Shown one piece after another: positions 1 through 9,368 of a stretch of 64,000 nt of DNA (position 1 is its first letter; each line of letters starts with the position of its first letter). The position numbers and the translations under genes are program-made. The DNA comes from Pseudomonadota bacterium (GTDB lineage: Bacteria > Campylobacterota > Campylobacteria > Campylobacterales > Sulfurospirillaceae). The notes beneath the pieces are model-generated. The model saw only the letters and a list, made by a program, of their open reading frames with translations. It had not been told where the DNA came from and did not search any database. The stretch is from NCBI GenBank assembly GCA_017860615.1, contig JAGDMU010000006.1:124001-188000 (forward strand), read 5' to 3'.

Positions 1-1
1 T

Positions 2-391
2 CCTGCCATTTTATGGGTGCTTTTTCTCTCCATTTGGTGGGTTCCTGTTGGTTTTGGACTTTTTGTAGTACAAGATTTTAGTGCACTTTTGGGTCACACG
101 ATTTACTTGGAAAAATCACCGCTTCATGCTTTGGCATTGGGTTATTTTACAACCGTTCTTGTGGGTTTTGGAACAAGGGTAATCCTTGGACATTCAGGCA
201 GAACGCCTAAAGCAGATGCTTATGCAGTGACGCTATTTGGGCTCATTCAAGCGATGGCGCTTATTCGTATTATTGCTGGTATTTTTCCACAGTTTGGGTA
301 CTTACACGCGGTACTTACGGTGGCAGTTCTGTGGATTGTTATCTTTGGGTTATGGTCTAAGCGGTATATTCATATCTTATTTGAGAAGTAA
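2..391 (+). CDS. NnrS family membrane protein, C-terminal part
   Basis: The reading frame is open to the left edge, so only about the last 130 residues are present. They form four or five hydrophobic helices with the sequence HALALGYFTTVLVGFGTRV followed by LGHSGR, which matches the conserved core of NnrS-type haem- and copper-containing membrane proteins found in nitric-oxide and denitrification gene sets. The GTG at 17 is an internal codon, not the start. The gene converges on the copper chaperone gene, with a hairpin between them. NnrS relieves nitrosative stress in other bacteria. Assignment rests on the LGHSGR region and the topology. Confidence 0.8.
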   Translation, partial: PAILWVLFLSIWWVPVGFGLFVVQDFSALLGHTIYLEKSPLHALALGYFTTVLVGFGTRVILGHSGRTPKADAYAVTLFGLIQAMALIRIIAGIFPQFGYLHAVLTVAVLWIVIFGLWSKRYIHILFEK

Positions 392-399
392 CGCATTGT

Positions 400-423
400 G
401 TGAGCCCAAATAACAGGGCTCAC
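400..423. terminator. hairpin between convergent nnrS-like and copZ-like genes
   Basis: A perfect 8-bp stem (GTGAGCCC pairing with GGGCTCAC) closes an 8-base loop. It lies just after the stop codon of the left gene and before the end of the copper chaperone gene. The flanks are only weakly T-rich (CTCTTTAC on the right), so termination is likely but not certain. Confidence 0.55.
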
Positions 424-439
424 CTCTTTACATTTAAAA

Positions 440-646
440 TTACGAAACGACTTCAAACCCCGCTTCATCAATCGCTTTTTCAAACACACTTACATCAATC
501 GGAGCATCATATTCAATAACTGTTTGACCACTAGCAAGGTCAACATTGACACTCTTGACGCCTTTAATTCCCTCTAAAACGCCTTTGACGCTTTTGACGC
601 ATCCCCCACAACTCATCCCTTTAACCACCAATGTGATTGTTGCCAT
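440..646 (-). CDS. copZ: CopZ-like copper chaperone (HMA domain)
   Basis: This 68-residue protein is a single heavy-metal-associated domain. Its metal-binding loop GMSCGGCVKSV near residues 10-20 carries the two cysteines that bind Cu(I). Family members hand copper to P-type ATPases in the cytosol. It lies directly downstream of, and on the same strand as, the copper ATPase gene (22 nt gap), which supports the copper assignment over mercury or another metal. Length is usual for the family. A detached MerP-like role is possible but less likely. Confidence 0.88.
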   Translation of the reverse strand: MATITLVVKGMSCGGCVKSVKGVLEGIKGVKSVNVDLASGQTVIEYDAPIDVSVFEKAIDEAGFEVVS

Positions 647-668
647 TGTTTATCCTTTTACTATAATT

Positions 669-2831
669 TTATTTCATTTTCCAACGTCTTAACAGCAATG
701 AATTACTCACCACTGAGACCGAACTCATCGCCATTGCTCCCCCTGCGACAATTGGGTTTAACATACCCATAAACGCCAGTGGAATCGCTAGAATATTATA
801 CACAAAAGCCAAAAAGAGGTTCTGCTTAATTTTTGACATTGTAGCACGCGAGAGTGCTATGGCATTGACGACATAAAGTGGATCGTTTGCGATCAAGATC
901 AGATCGGCACTCTCCACAGCAATATCCGAACCATTAGACATCGCAATCGCCACATCCGCGACGGCAAGGGCTGGTGCATCGTTGATGCCATCTCCCACCA
1001 TGCAGACAAATTTTCCCTCATTTTTAAGTTTGCTAATCGCTTCCGCTTTGCCATCAGGTAACACTTCAGCAAAAAAATGTTTGATACCCAGCTCCAGAGC
1101 TACTTTTTGGGCGCAACGCTCATTATCTCCTGTGAGCATATACACTTCAATACCGTCACTTTGAAGCTTCTCAACCGCTACTTTTGCACTTTCACGAATA
1201 GTATCAGCAAGTGCGATATACCCGATGATCTCTTCTTTGGTGGCAAGGGCTACGATACTATTGCCCTCTTCCAAAAAGGCTTGAGCCTTATGTGAGGATT
1301 GCAGTGCTGTAAATTGCGTGATAAAAGCAGGTGAACCTGCAAAGTAAACCACACCATCAATCTCTCCTGAAACACCCAATCCTGAATAGTTCTGAAACGC
1401 TTGAACACTGTAACGCTTAGGCTCTGGAGCTGCCGCAATGATGGCTTTACCTAATGGGTGCTTAGAACCCTCTTCTAAGGCTGAAACCAAGGCTAAAAAT
1501 GGCTCTTTTTTTAAGTCCTTTTTTTCGATTAAAACATCTACGACATGGGGATTGGCATAGGTCAATGTTCCTGTTTTATCAAACACCACAGCGGTGATCT
1601 TGCCAACATTTTCCAACACTTCTGCATTTTTGATGAGAATGCCCTCGCTCGCGCCCCTTCCAACACCCACCATAATCGCCGTTGGCGTTGCAAGACCAAG
1701 CGCACATGGACATGCGATAACCAGTACCGAAACCGCATTGATGATTGCCTCTTCAAAATTACCCCCAATAAACCACCACGCACCAAAAGTTATAACAGCA
1801 ATACTTACAACGATAGGTACAAAAATGCCTGAGATGGTATCGGCAAGGCGTTGTATAGGCGCTTTTGAACCTTGTGCCTCTTCAATGAGTTTAACAATAG
1901 CACTCAAAAAGGTATCGGCTCCTACTTTCGTCGCTTGACACTTCAACATCCCATCGCCATTTTTCGTTGCTCCAACGATGACATCTCCCGCCGATTTAAG
2001 CACGGGTAAACTCTCACCTGTCATCATCGACTCATCAACCATGCTATTGCCTTCTACAACAATGCCATCAGTGGGGATGCTTTCCCCTGCTTTAACCACA
2101 AAAATATCATTGACTTTTAGCGCTTCGATGCTGATTTCTTCGATCTTGCCATTGCGCTCAACAAACGCTTTTTTAGGCTGTAAATGAAGCAATTTTGCAA
2201 TCGCAAAACCCGTCTTTGCTTTAGCTCTTACCTCTAAAAGCTTGCCTAAAAGGACTAAAGTTATGACCGAAACAGAGGCTTCAAAGTAAAGATGCAATGG
2301 CAGATTAAAGAGCATCACGCATAGGCTTAAAAAGTACGCTGCACTTGTTCCAAGAACGACCAAAACATCCATGTTGGCACTACCGCTTTTAAGGCTTTTG
2401 AAAGCACCTACATAAAACTTTCGTCCACAGTAAAACTGAACAATCGTTGCGAGGGCTAACTGTATTAGAGACGAAAGATGAAGGTGAACATTGAAAAGCA
2501 TTGCCACCATTTCGACTAAGAATGGTAGTGTGAACAGTGCTGAGAGAATAAACTCTTTTAAAAGCTTCTGGTACTCTTGCTCTTTCTCTAAGCTTTTTTG
2601 ATTTTGATTGACCTTGGCAGATTCTGTCGCGCCAAAGCCTGTTTTTTCAATGCTTTGTATAATTTGGGGAAGATCAATGGCAGGGTTGTTTGAACTCACA
2701 AAGGCTTTTTCCGTGGCTAAATTAACATTGGCTGTGACGCCTTCAAGCTTACCAAGCACACGCTCGATGCGTGCTGAACATGCAGCACACGTCATGCCCT
2801 TGATGTCAAGCTCAAAATGCTTTTCGGACAT
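669..2831 (-). CDS. copA: Copper-translocating P-type ATPase
   Basis: This is a P1B-type ATPase of 720 residues that exports Cu(I) from the cytosol. In order it has an N-terminal HMA domain with GMTCAACS (residues 12-19), membrane helices, the actuator motif TGES (271-274), the intramembrane CPC metal site (374-376), the phosphorylation motif DKTGT (418-422), the KHPLG motif of the nucleotide domain, and GDGINDAP. The longer frame from 2891 adds 20 residues without a ribosome site. I chose the ATG at 2831 because GGAG precedes it at good spacing and the protein then begins just before the HMA domain. It is probably co-transcribed with the chaperone gene downstream. Confidence 0.95.
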   Translation of the reverse strand: MSEKHFELDIKGMTCAACSARIERVLGKLEGVTANVNLATEKAFVSSNNPAIDLPQIIQSIEKTGFGATESAKVNQNQKSLEKEQEYQKLLKEFILSALFTLPFLVEMVAMLFNVHLHLSSLIQLALATIVQFYCGRKFYVGAFKSLKSGSANMDVLVVLGTSAAYFLSLCVMLFNLPLHLYFEASVSVITLVLLGKLLEVRAKAKTGFAIAKLLHLQPKKAFVERNGKIEEISIEALKVNDIFVVKAGESIPTDGIVVEGNSMVDESMMTGESLPVLKSAGDVIVGATKNGDGMLKCQATKVGADTFLSAIVKLIEEAQGSKAPIQRLADTISGIFVPIVVSIAVITFGAWWFIGGNFEEAIINAVSVLVIACPCALGLATPTAIMVGVGRGASEGILIKNAEVLENVGKITAVVFDKTGTLTYANPHVVDVLIEKKDLKKEPFLALVSALEEGSKHPLGKAIIAAAPEPKRYSVQAFQNYSGLGVSGEIDGVVYFAGSPAFITQFTALQSSHKAQAFLEEGNSIVALATKEEIIGYIALADTIRESAKVAVEKLQSDGIEVYMLTGDNERCAQKVALELGIKHFFAEVLPDGKAEAISKLKNEGKFVCMVGDGINDAPALAVADVAIAMSNGSDIAVESADLILIANDPLYVVNAIALSRATMSKIKQNLFLAFVYNILAIPLAFMGMLNPIVAGGAMAMSSVSVVSNSLLLRRWKMK

Positions 2832-2896
2832 TTTTTGTCTCCATTTTTTTTGACATTCTAACGCTTCGTTACTTGTGCCAAGATGAAACAAAAAAT

Positions 2897-2926
2897 GTAA
2901 GACGATTTTTACCTATAAAGTCTTAC
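2897..2926 (-). terminator. terminator of the HD-GYP receptor gene
   Basis: Read on the minus strand, GTAAGAC pairs with GTCTTAC across a 16-base loop and is followed by ATTTTTTG. The stem overlaps the TAA stop of the HD-GYP gene. The stem is short and the loop large, so this is a moderate call. Confidence 0.5.
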
Positions 2927-5301
2927 GATGAGAGGTATTGTGTTATGTCAACTTCATCGATCTGTTCGGGATTTAGATACTTTTTAGCATACTCCATGTA
3001 GACACCACTTTTTAAGAAGAGCTCAAATAAATCCCCATCAATATGCTGATCTTTTTTCATAAAACTTAAGATTTTTATTGCTTCAGAGATTGTTTTAGCT
3101 TTTTTATACGGTCGATCATTGGCTGTTAACGCTTCAAAAATATCTGCAATAGCAATAATACGGGCAGGTAAAGAGATTTGCTCTTTACTCAGTCCTCTTG
3201 GATATCCTGTCCCTTTCATCGTCTCATGGTGTGCACAGGCATACTCAGGAACTTTTTTGAGGTTATCCATAAACGGCAGTTCTGAGAGCATACGAATGCT
3301 CATAATAATATGCTCGTTAATCTTATAACGCTCTTCATCATTAAGCGTTCCTTTGGCAATGCTCAAATTGTAAAGTTCACCCAAATTATTGTAGTAGTAA
3401 GGGATTTCCATTTTGATGCCAAGTTGCATATAAATTTTTTCATCTATCTCATGGGCTCGTTTTATCAGATGTTCGGGCTTGTCTTGCAGTAAGGTTTCTT
3501 GGCATGGTAATGGTTTAGCAACAATCTCTTGAAGACGTTTATTCTCAGCTTCACTCATGCCCAATCTATCGTCAAAATGGCGTGTCCATGTTATGGATGC
3601 TATCTGTTTAAGGCGCTCTATCTTTTGAGCATCCATAAACTCACCACCGATGTTGCATTCCGCTAAAAATGCAAAATCATCAAACAGTTTTGCCTCAGCC
3701 TCTGTACGTCTTTGGCGTAATAACTCTTTATCCTCTTTCCCTGCCAACAGTCCTTCTAGATAGGCTATCTGAGCATCCCTGAGTAGTACTTCAAAACGCG
3801 TGCGAATCTCATGAATACGGTTATGAATACTCTCTAATTTTGTTGCTTTATCGACGACATACTCAGGTGTTGTGACCTTACCACAGTCATGTAAAAGAGC
3901 GGCTATGCGAAATTCTCGCCACGCGTTTTCGTTTTTAAAATGAAACTTTTTAAAAACGCCCTCTTCACTTTTATTGGCTTCTTCTGCTAACATCGCAGCA
4001 AGTTCAGGAACTCTTTCACAATGCCCACCCGTATAAGGTGATTTTTCATCGATTGCACTTGCTATGAGTTTTATAAAAGACTCCATCAGGTTTTCTTGTG
4101 CTTTTTCATGCGTTTTGATGGAACGCGCCATTAAAACCATGGAATGGCTGAGGGCATAAAACTCTTTAATACGCGTCGTAATATGATGAACCGTGTCATA
4201 TTGCTTCGCAGCAACACTGTCACTCATGTTTTTGAGTAGATCAACGGGGCGTATAATGATGTGCCTTAGGACAAACCATGTAACGAGAATAATCAAAGCC
4301 ATGATGAGAAACGAAATCACAATAGTCTCAATAGCGATCTCATCAATCTCTTGTGTCACTTTTTTCTCTTCGAGATAGGTTCCAATATACCACTGTTTTC
4401 CAAAGTCAGCAGGGAACTCTGAAAAAGCAAAAAGATAGTTCTCGTTAGCGTCATTTTGAACTCGTCCACGCCTAGTTCCATTTAAAAATTGCTCATACGA
4501 TGCTTTTATCTCCAAAGGAAGATGATCGACTTTCATCTTTGATGCTTTCAGAGGTAATGAACTTGCAATCACATCGCCATGAGAATTGACAATCACAATA
4601 GGTCCATCAATAACAATACTTTGTTCTTGAAGCAATTTTGTAATCGAAGCAATCGTAAAATCGATTCCTGCTACTTTGATTTTTTCACCCGCTTTGTTTA
4701 TAAAAGGGTATGAAACGGTAATGCCTATCTCATTGGTTGAAGCAAAGGCATAAGGTTCGGACCAATAAAATTGCTCATTAAGGGATGCTCCTGCCTCCTT
4801 ATACCATGTTCGATCTCTAGGATCATAGTCAGCTTCATTGTATTCAAGACGTGTTGTTCCAAATTGAGCATTTTTATAGGCCCATTCATCTACCCTAACT
4901 TTACCACGTGTGTCGATGGTACGCATTGCAAATTCTGGGGTACGTCTGGTTTGAAAAAAGTTTCCATAGCGATCAGCAATGTAGATACTTGCTATCTTCT
5001 TATCAGAGAGTAACATTTCCCACATCATTCGTGTATAGATCTCTTTATTCGCAAAAAGATCGTCATTTTCTTGGCTATGCACCAAAATTTTAAGGTGTGA
5101 AGAGGTTTTTTGTAATGAGATTTTGATGGTTTCGATGATGTTTTTACGCACTTCAGCATTACGCTTTTGAATCATGCTGTAAGAATTTTTGGAACTTTGA
5201 AGATAATTATGCCCAATGAGAGAAAAAGAGAGGAAGCCCGCCAAGCCAATAATCAAGGTGATGATACTGAAGGTAAATGTATATCTTTTGGTGTGTTTCA
5301 T
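2923..5301 (-). CDS. Membrane receptor with periplasmic Cache domain and HD-GYP output
   Basis: The 792-residue protein has an N-terminal membrane helix (about 12-34), a periplasmic Cache-type sensor region, a second helix near 325-345, and a HAMP-like linker. A C-terminal HD-GYP domain follows, with an HCERV helix, ALLHDCGKV (the HD pair), HHETMKGTGYPRGL (the GYP signature) and IADIFEALT. HD-GYP domains hydrolyse cyclic di-GMP. About 130 residues are inserted between the HD and GYP halves, including RIHEIRTRFEVLLRD. The start at 5301 has AGGAG upstream; the longer frame to 5364 lacks a ribosome site. It probably links an extracellular small-molecule signal to c-di-GMP level. The ligand is unknown. 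Confidence 0.88.
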   Translation of the reverse strand: MKHTKRYTFTFSIITLIIGLAGFLSFSLIGHNYLQSSKNSYSMIQKRNAEVRKNIIETIKISLQKTSSHLKILVHSQENDDLFANKEIYTRMMWEMLLSDKKIASIYIADRYGNFFQTRRTPEFAMRTIDTRGKVRVDEWAYKNAQFGTTRLEYNEADYDPRDRTWYKEAGASLNEQFYWSEPYAFASTNEIGITVSYPFINKAGEKIKVAGIDFTIASITKLLQEQSIVIDGPIVIVNSHGDVIASSLPLKASKMKVDHLPLEIKASYEQFLNGTRRGRVQNDANENYLFAFSEFPADFGKQWYIGTYLEEKKVTQEIDEIAIETIVISFLIMALIILVTWFVLRHIIIRPVDLLKNMSDSVAAKQYDTVHHITTRIKEFYALSHSMVLMARSIKTHEKAQENLMESFIKLIASAIDEKSPYTGGHCERVPELAAMLAEEANKSEEGVFKKFHFKNENAWREFRIAALLHDCGKVTTPEYVVDKATKLESIHNRIHEIRTRFEVLLRDAQIAYLEGLLAGKEDKELLRQRRTEAEAKLFDDFAFLAECNIGGEFMDAQKIERLKQIASITWTRHFDDRLGMSEAENKRLQEIVAKPLPCQETLLQDKPEHLIKRAHEIDEKIYMQLGIKMEIPYYYNNLGELYNLSIAKGTLNDEERYKINEHIIMSIRMLSELPFMDNLKKVPEYACAHHETMKGTGYPRGLSKEQISLPARIIAIADIFEALTANDRPYKKAKTISEAIKILSFMKKDQHIDGDLFELFLKSGVYMEYAKKYLNPEQIDEVDITQYLSS

Positions 5302-5399
5302 AGCTACTCTCCTAACATTGAGGCGTGTAACGATTGATACCTTAAAACAAAGAGATTGTAACACGATTTGACTAAATCATCAATACATTCTTTGAAAGA

Positions 5400-6704
5400 T
5401 TATACTTCTGTTTTTTCCTCTAAAAGTGCTACTTCTTCGATGTCTGTGTTGAAATCTTGGTATTCCAATTTGGCATCTTTAAGATTTTTAGTCGCTTTAG
5501 CGCCTAAACGCTTCAAATTCTCTACACGACCCAGTATATTACCCGATCCTTCCGTGAGCTGTTTTTGAGCGTTTTCATAGCTGTTATTGAGGGTTTGAAG
5601 CTGGCTACCCACTTTTTTGAAACTCTCTGAAAAACCGACCATTTTGTCGTACATTTTTCCAGCTTCATCAAAGAGCTTTGATGCTAACGTACTCGACTGT
5701 TCACTTTGCCAGTAAAGATAAATGGTACGTAAGGAAACGGTTAACGTTGAAGGGTTAACAATGGCAATATGCTTGCGAAGCGCGTACTCATAAAGTTTTG
5801 GATCTTCATTGATTGCCACCGAAAAAGCACCTTCGATGGGAACAAACATAAACACATACTGGAGTGTGCCTTGTTTATAATGCGCATAGTCTTTGCTATC
5901 AAGGATATCAATATGTTCGCGAAATGCCTGCATCAAGGCTTTGGAAGCAATATGTTTTTCTTCTTCACTCTCCGCTCTGATAAATTCATCGTAACTGTTC
6001 AGTGAAACTTTCGAGTCGATGATAATCGTGCGATCTTGTGGGAGTTTAATGACGACATCGGGGCGCTTCGTTCGCCCTTCTTCATCTTTATAACTCTCTT
6101 GCGTTTCGTAATGTACACCCTTGATAAGTCCTGAGTACTCCAAAACGCTCTCCAAAATCATTTCACCCCAACTGCCTTGGCTCTGTTTTTTACCCTTCAG
6201 CGCTTTAGTGAGATTTTCAGCCTCTTTGGAGATGTTCATACCAGCCCTTGCGACCTGCTCGATCTCTTTGGAAAGCTCTGCAAATTTTTTCGTACTGTTT
6301 TCTTGGGAATTTTCAACACTCTTTTTAAAACCATCCAAATTTTCTTTGAAGGGCTTAAGCAGTGTTTCAAGCGATTTTATCGAAGTATCATCCAGTTTTT
6401 GAATCTTTTTTTCTAAGTGTTGCTCCATAATAGCATTCAGTTTAAGTTCAAGCTTTTTTCCTTGTTCTTCAAGGTCCAGTTTGAGTTTTTGGTTGCCCTC
6501 TTTTTGGGCATTTAGTTCTGCTTGGAGTTTCGCACTGTAGATGTTGAGTGTTAAATTATCAGAAGTTAACTGCTCATTTTTAGCTTTCAATTCATCTAAT
6601 ACAGAAGCTTTTTCTTTAAGTACTGCCTTAATCCATAATCCTAACACTATCATGGCAACACAAAATGTAATAAAAATAGCTAAGAGTAGCATCTCTTGTG
6701 GCAT
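5400..6704 (-). CDS. rmuC: RmuC family DNA recombination protein
   Basis: This 434-residue protein has one N-terminal membrane helix (about 4-25) and a long coiled coil rich in Lys, Glu and Leu (about 30-170). The RmuC nuclease-like domain follows, with the recognisable stretches KRPDVVIKLP, IIDSKVSL and FVPIEGAF. RmuC limits recombination at inverted repeats and is annotated as a PD-(D/E)XK-related protein. The ATG at 6704 is preceded by AGGAG, and the seven residues further upstream have no support. It follows the FtsL-like gene by 25 nt on the same strand. Confidence 0.92.
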   Translation of the reverse strand: MPQEMLLLAIFITFCVAMIVLGLWIKAVLKEKASVLDELKAKNEQLTSDNLTLNIYSAKLQAELNAQKEGNQKLKLDLEEQGKKLELKLNAIMEQHLEKKIQKLDDTSIKSLETLLKPFKENLDGFKKSVENSQENSTKKFAELSKEIEQVARAGMNISKEAENLTKALKGKKQSQGSWGEMILESVLEYSGLIKGVHYETQESYKDEEGRTKRPDVVIKLPQDRTIIIDSKVSLNSYDEFIRAESEEEKHIASKALMQAFREHIDILDSKDYAHYKQGTLQYVFMFVPIEGAFSVAINEDPKLYEYALRKHIAIVNPSTLTVSLRTIYLYWQSEQSSTLASKLFDEAGKMYDKMVGFSESFKKVGSQLQTLNNSYENAQKQLTEGSGNILGRVENLKRLGAKATKNLKDAKLEYQDFNTDIEEVALLEEKTEV

Positions 6705-6729
6705 AAAAACTCCTAATGTATGCAAAAAA

Positions 6730-7014
6730 TTATTCGATATAAATGGTGTCTAAAATCTGATTTTTGAAGCGAATATTTTCCAAATTTTGCTTTAAAACAC
6801 GATTCTCTTCTTTAAGAATTGAGTACTCACCGTAAAGTTTGCTGATGTCACGGCTCATGTAGTAGATTTGATTTTTGATATAAATTTTAGGAAGAATCAG
6901 CAAAAAGGCAACAAACATCACCATATACACGAGCAATAAAAAACGAAAATCAAGATTTTTCTCGACCTTCTGCTCGGCATCGTACTGTTCTAAAAGTTCA
7001 TTTTTATCGCCCAT
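6730..7014 (-). CDS. FtsL-like bitopic membrane protein (candidate)
   Basis: A 94-residue protein with a charged N-terminus, one membrane helix (about residues 25-43) and a short periplasmic segment that reads as a leucine-zipper coiled coil (about 50-90: SRDISKLYGEYSILKEENRV). This layout matches the cell-division protein FtsL. The gene starts inside the stop codon of rsmH (TAATG, one base shared), exactly where ftsL sits in the division cluster of many bacteria. FtsL sequences diverge widely, so the assignment rests on size, topology and position. Confidence 0.6.
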   Translation of the reverse strand: MGDKNELLEQYDAEQKVEKNLDFRFLLLVYMVMFVAFLLILPKIYIKNQIYYMSRDISKLYGEYSILKEENRVLKQNLENIRFKNQILDTIYIE

Positions 7015-7931
7015 TACGCACTCTTTATCTCAAAAACTCTCAGTTTTGCACTGCGACTACGAGGATTTTTCTTGACTTCAGCATTGCTTGCCTCAATCGG
7101 CTTTTTACTGATGAGTTTGCCTAAACGGTGGTTATTACCACACATACAACGCATCACCGAAGGGGGACAAATACAGTTTTGCGACCAAAGTTTAAAGGTT
7201 TGCTTCACGATGCGATCTTCCAATGAATGAAACGAGATGATCCCTACGATGCAGTGCTCAAAATGAGCATTTTTAATGCTCTCTAAGAGCTCTGTGAGTA
7301 CTCCTAGCTCATTATTAACCTCAATGCGAATGGCTTGAAAAAGAAGTGTTGAAGGGTGGATACTCTTTTTACCTCCCACTTTTTCAGCCAATTTAGAAAG
7401 CTCTTTGGCACTTTGCAGAGGCGCTTTGGTTCTGGCTTCACAGATAAGATGTGCCAATTTTTTATACTCGTGAATCTCGCCATATTCGCGTAAAATAAAC
7501 TCTAACTCCTCTTTGGAATAGTGATTGACAACCTCATAAGCACTGAGTTCCTGCTTCGGGTTCATGCGCATATCTAACACATCCGAATCAAAAGCAAATC
7601 CACGCTCTTTTTTATCCAGTTGTAAGGAGGAAACACCGATGTCAGCGAGAATTCCACGGATGGGTAGATCCGTGTATTTAGAAATAACAGAAGAGAAGTT
7701 ACCATGATGAAACACAACACGATCACCAAAGCGTTCTAACCTTGTTTTGCTAAAGGCTAACGCTTCTTCATCTTGGTCACACCCAATGAGTTTTATGTTG
7801 GGATTCTGTTCTAAAAGAGCTTCACTATGCCCACCGTATCCAAGTGTACAATCAACAATAACCCCTTCATTAACACCAGAAAATGCCTCTTTGACCTCTT
7901 CTAAAAGTACGGGAATATGGGGAATGTTCAC
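7014..7931 (-). CDS. rsmH: 16S rRNA (cytosine-1402-N4)-methyltransferase
   Basis: The 305-residue protein (formerly MraW) methylates N4 of C1402 in 16S rRNA using SAM. The N-terminus HIPVLLEEV and the SAM-binding loop TLGYGGHSEALL (about residues 28-40) are diagnostic. GILADIGVSSLQLD, ERGFAFDSDV, LDMRMNP and SFHSLEDRIVK follow in the expected order. The length is usual. It is the first recognisable member of the division cluster on this strand and is translationally coupled to the FtsL-like gene. Confidence 0.97.
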   Translation of the reverse strand: MNIPHIPVLLEEVKEAFSGVNEGVIVDCTLGYGGHSEALLEQNPNIKLIGCDQDEEALAFSKTRLERFGDRVVFHHGNFSSVISKYTDLPIRGILADIGVSSLQLDKKERGFAFDSDVLDMRMNPKQELSAYEVVNHYSKEELEFILREYGEIHEYKKLAHLICEARTKAPLQSAKELSKLAEKVGGKKSIHPSTLLFQAIRIEVNNELGVLTELLESIKNAHFEHCIVGIISFHSLEDRIVKQTFKLWSQNCICPPSVMRCMCGNNHRLGKLISKKPIEASNAEVKKNPRSRSAKLRVFEIKSA

Positions 7932-7958
7932 TGGATATCCTTGCTTAAAATGGCTCTA

Positions 7959-9263
7959 TTATAATCTATTGAGGCTTACAATCGCCTCATACGCTACGTC
8001 CATCATCGTCTCAATCTCTTCATGAGTAATGACATAAGGGGGCATAAAATAGACAACATTGCCCAGTGGACGCAGTATCACACCCTTTTTCAGTGCATAC
8101 TCAAATATTTTTAAATTCACACGAAAATCAATCGGATAAACATCAAGTTCCACAGCAGCGATCATCCCCATTTGACGAATTTTTTGCACATTGGGGAGTG
8201 CTTTAAAACGCTCTAATTTTGAAGCAATTAAAGCAATTTTTTCTTGATTTTTTTCTAAGATAGATTCGTTCTCAAAAATATCCAATGTAGCGTTCGCCGC
8301 ACTGCACGCTAAAGGGTTTCCTGTGTAGCTGTGAGAGTGTAAAAATGCCTTAAATTCAGCGTAATCGCAATAAAACGCATCGTACACGTTTTGAGTTGTC
8401 AGAACAACAGAAAGAGGAAGATAACCTCCCGTTAGTCCTTTGGATAATGTCATAAAATCAGGACTAACACCTGCATGTTCACACGCAAACATTTTGCCCG
8501 TTCGACCAAAGCCAACAGCGATTTCATCGGCAATAAGATGTACACCATAGTCATCACATAGTTTGCGAGCAAGCGAAATGTAAAGCGGGTGGTACATGTT
8601 CATTCCACCCGAACATTGAATCAATGGCTCGATGATAAACGCTGAAATTTGAGCTGCTTTTTCTTTAAAAATTTGCTCCAGTGCATCCGCTGCTTTTATG
8701 GCGCTCTCTTCCGTTTGATCTTTAGGTACAGGCGTTTGAATCGTTTGCAATAAAATATCTTCAAAAACTTCTTTATAAAGCTTCACATCACCAACGGCTA
8801 AAGCACCGATGGTTTCGCCATGGTAACTGTTTTCTAAAGAGACAAAAAAAGGTCGTTTTTCGCCTCTATTTTTATGGTATTGAAAACTCATTTTGAGCGC
8901 TACTTCAATCGCACTGGAACCGTTATCTGCATAAAAACACTTCTCCAGACCCTTTGGTGCTAAGGCACACAGTCTTTTGGAAAGCCTAATGATCGGTTCA
9001 TGCGTAAATCCCGCAAAAATAACATGTTCCAGTGCTTCTAATTGTTCTTTAATTTTCTGATTGATGTAAGGATTGCAATGACCAAAAAGATTGACCCACC
9101 ATGAACTAACACCGTCAATATAACGGTTATCTTCAAAATCATGTAAATAAACCCCTTTTCCACTTTTGATTGGGATAATCGGAAGTCTCTCGTGGTCTTT
9201 CATCTGCGTGCATGGATGCCATATATGCTTTAAATCATCCTCAATTAACATTTTTGTGTTCAT
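7959..9263 (-). CDS. bioA: Adenosylmethionine-8-amino-7-oxononanoate aminotransferase
   Basis: BioA (434 residues) converts KAPA to DAPA in biotin synthesis using SAM as the amino donor. The N-terminal [13 protein letters not shown] (about 13-25) and [14 protein letters not shown] are characteristic. [12 protein letters not shown] carries the PLP-binding lysine (about residue 270) and [13 protein letters not shown] follows. No other biotin genes are nearby. The start at 9263 was kept although its ribosome site is weak; an ATG four codons later is possible. It reads away from the divergent chaperone gene. Confidence 0.95.
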   Translation of the reverse strand: MNTKMLIEDDLKHIWHPCTQMKDHERLPIIPIKSGKGVYLHDFEDNRYIDGVSSWWVNLFGHCNPYINQKIKEQLEALEHVIFAGFTHEPIIRLSKRLCALAPKGLEKCFYADNGSSAIEVALKMSFQYHKNRGEKRPFFVSLENSYHGETIGALAVGDVKLYKEVFEDILLQTIQTPVPKDQTEESAIKAADALEQIFKEKAAQISAFIIEPLIQCSGGMNMYHPLYISLARKLCDDYGVHLIADEIAVGFGRTGKMFACEHAGVSPDFMTLSKGLTGGYLPLSVVLTTQNVYDAFYCDYAEFKAFLHSHSYTGNPLACSAANATLDIFENESILEKNQEKIALIASKLERFKALPNVQKIRQMGMIAAVELDVYPIDFRVNLKIFEYALKKGVILRPLGNVVYFMPPYVITHEEIETMMDVAYEAIVSLNRL

Positions 9264-9368
9264 TGTTACATTTTGCCTTTTTTTGTTAGGAGTTTCACGC
9301 GATTTATGGTTATTTAATAACTATATAGATAGAATTATAGCAAAATACAAAGTTCTCAAAGGGCAAGA

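Noticed and set aside
1545-1938. Overlapping plus-strand frames opposite copA
   Set aside because: They are complements of the conserved CPC and TGES region of copA and carry no signal of their own.
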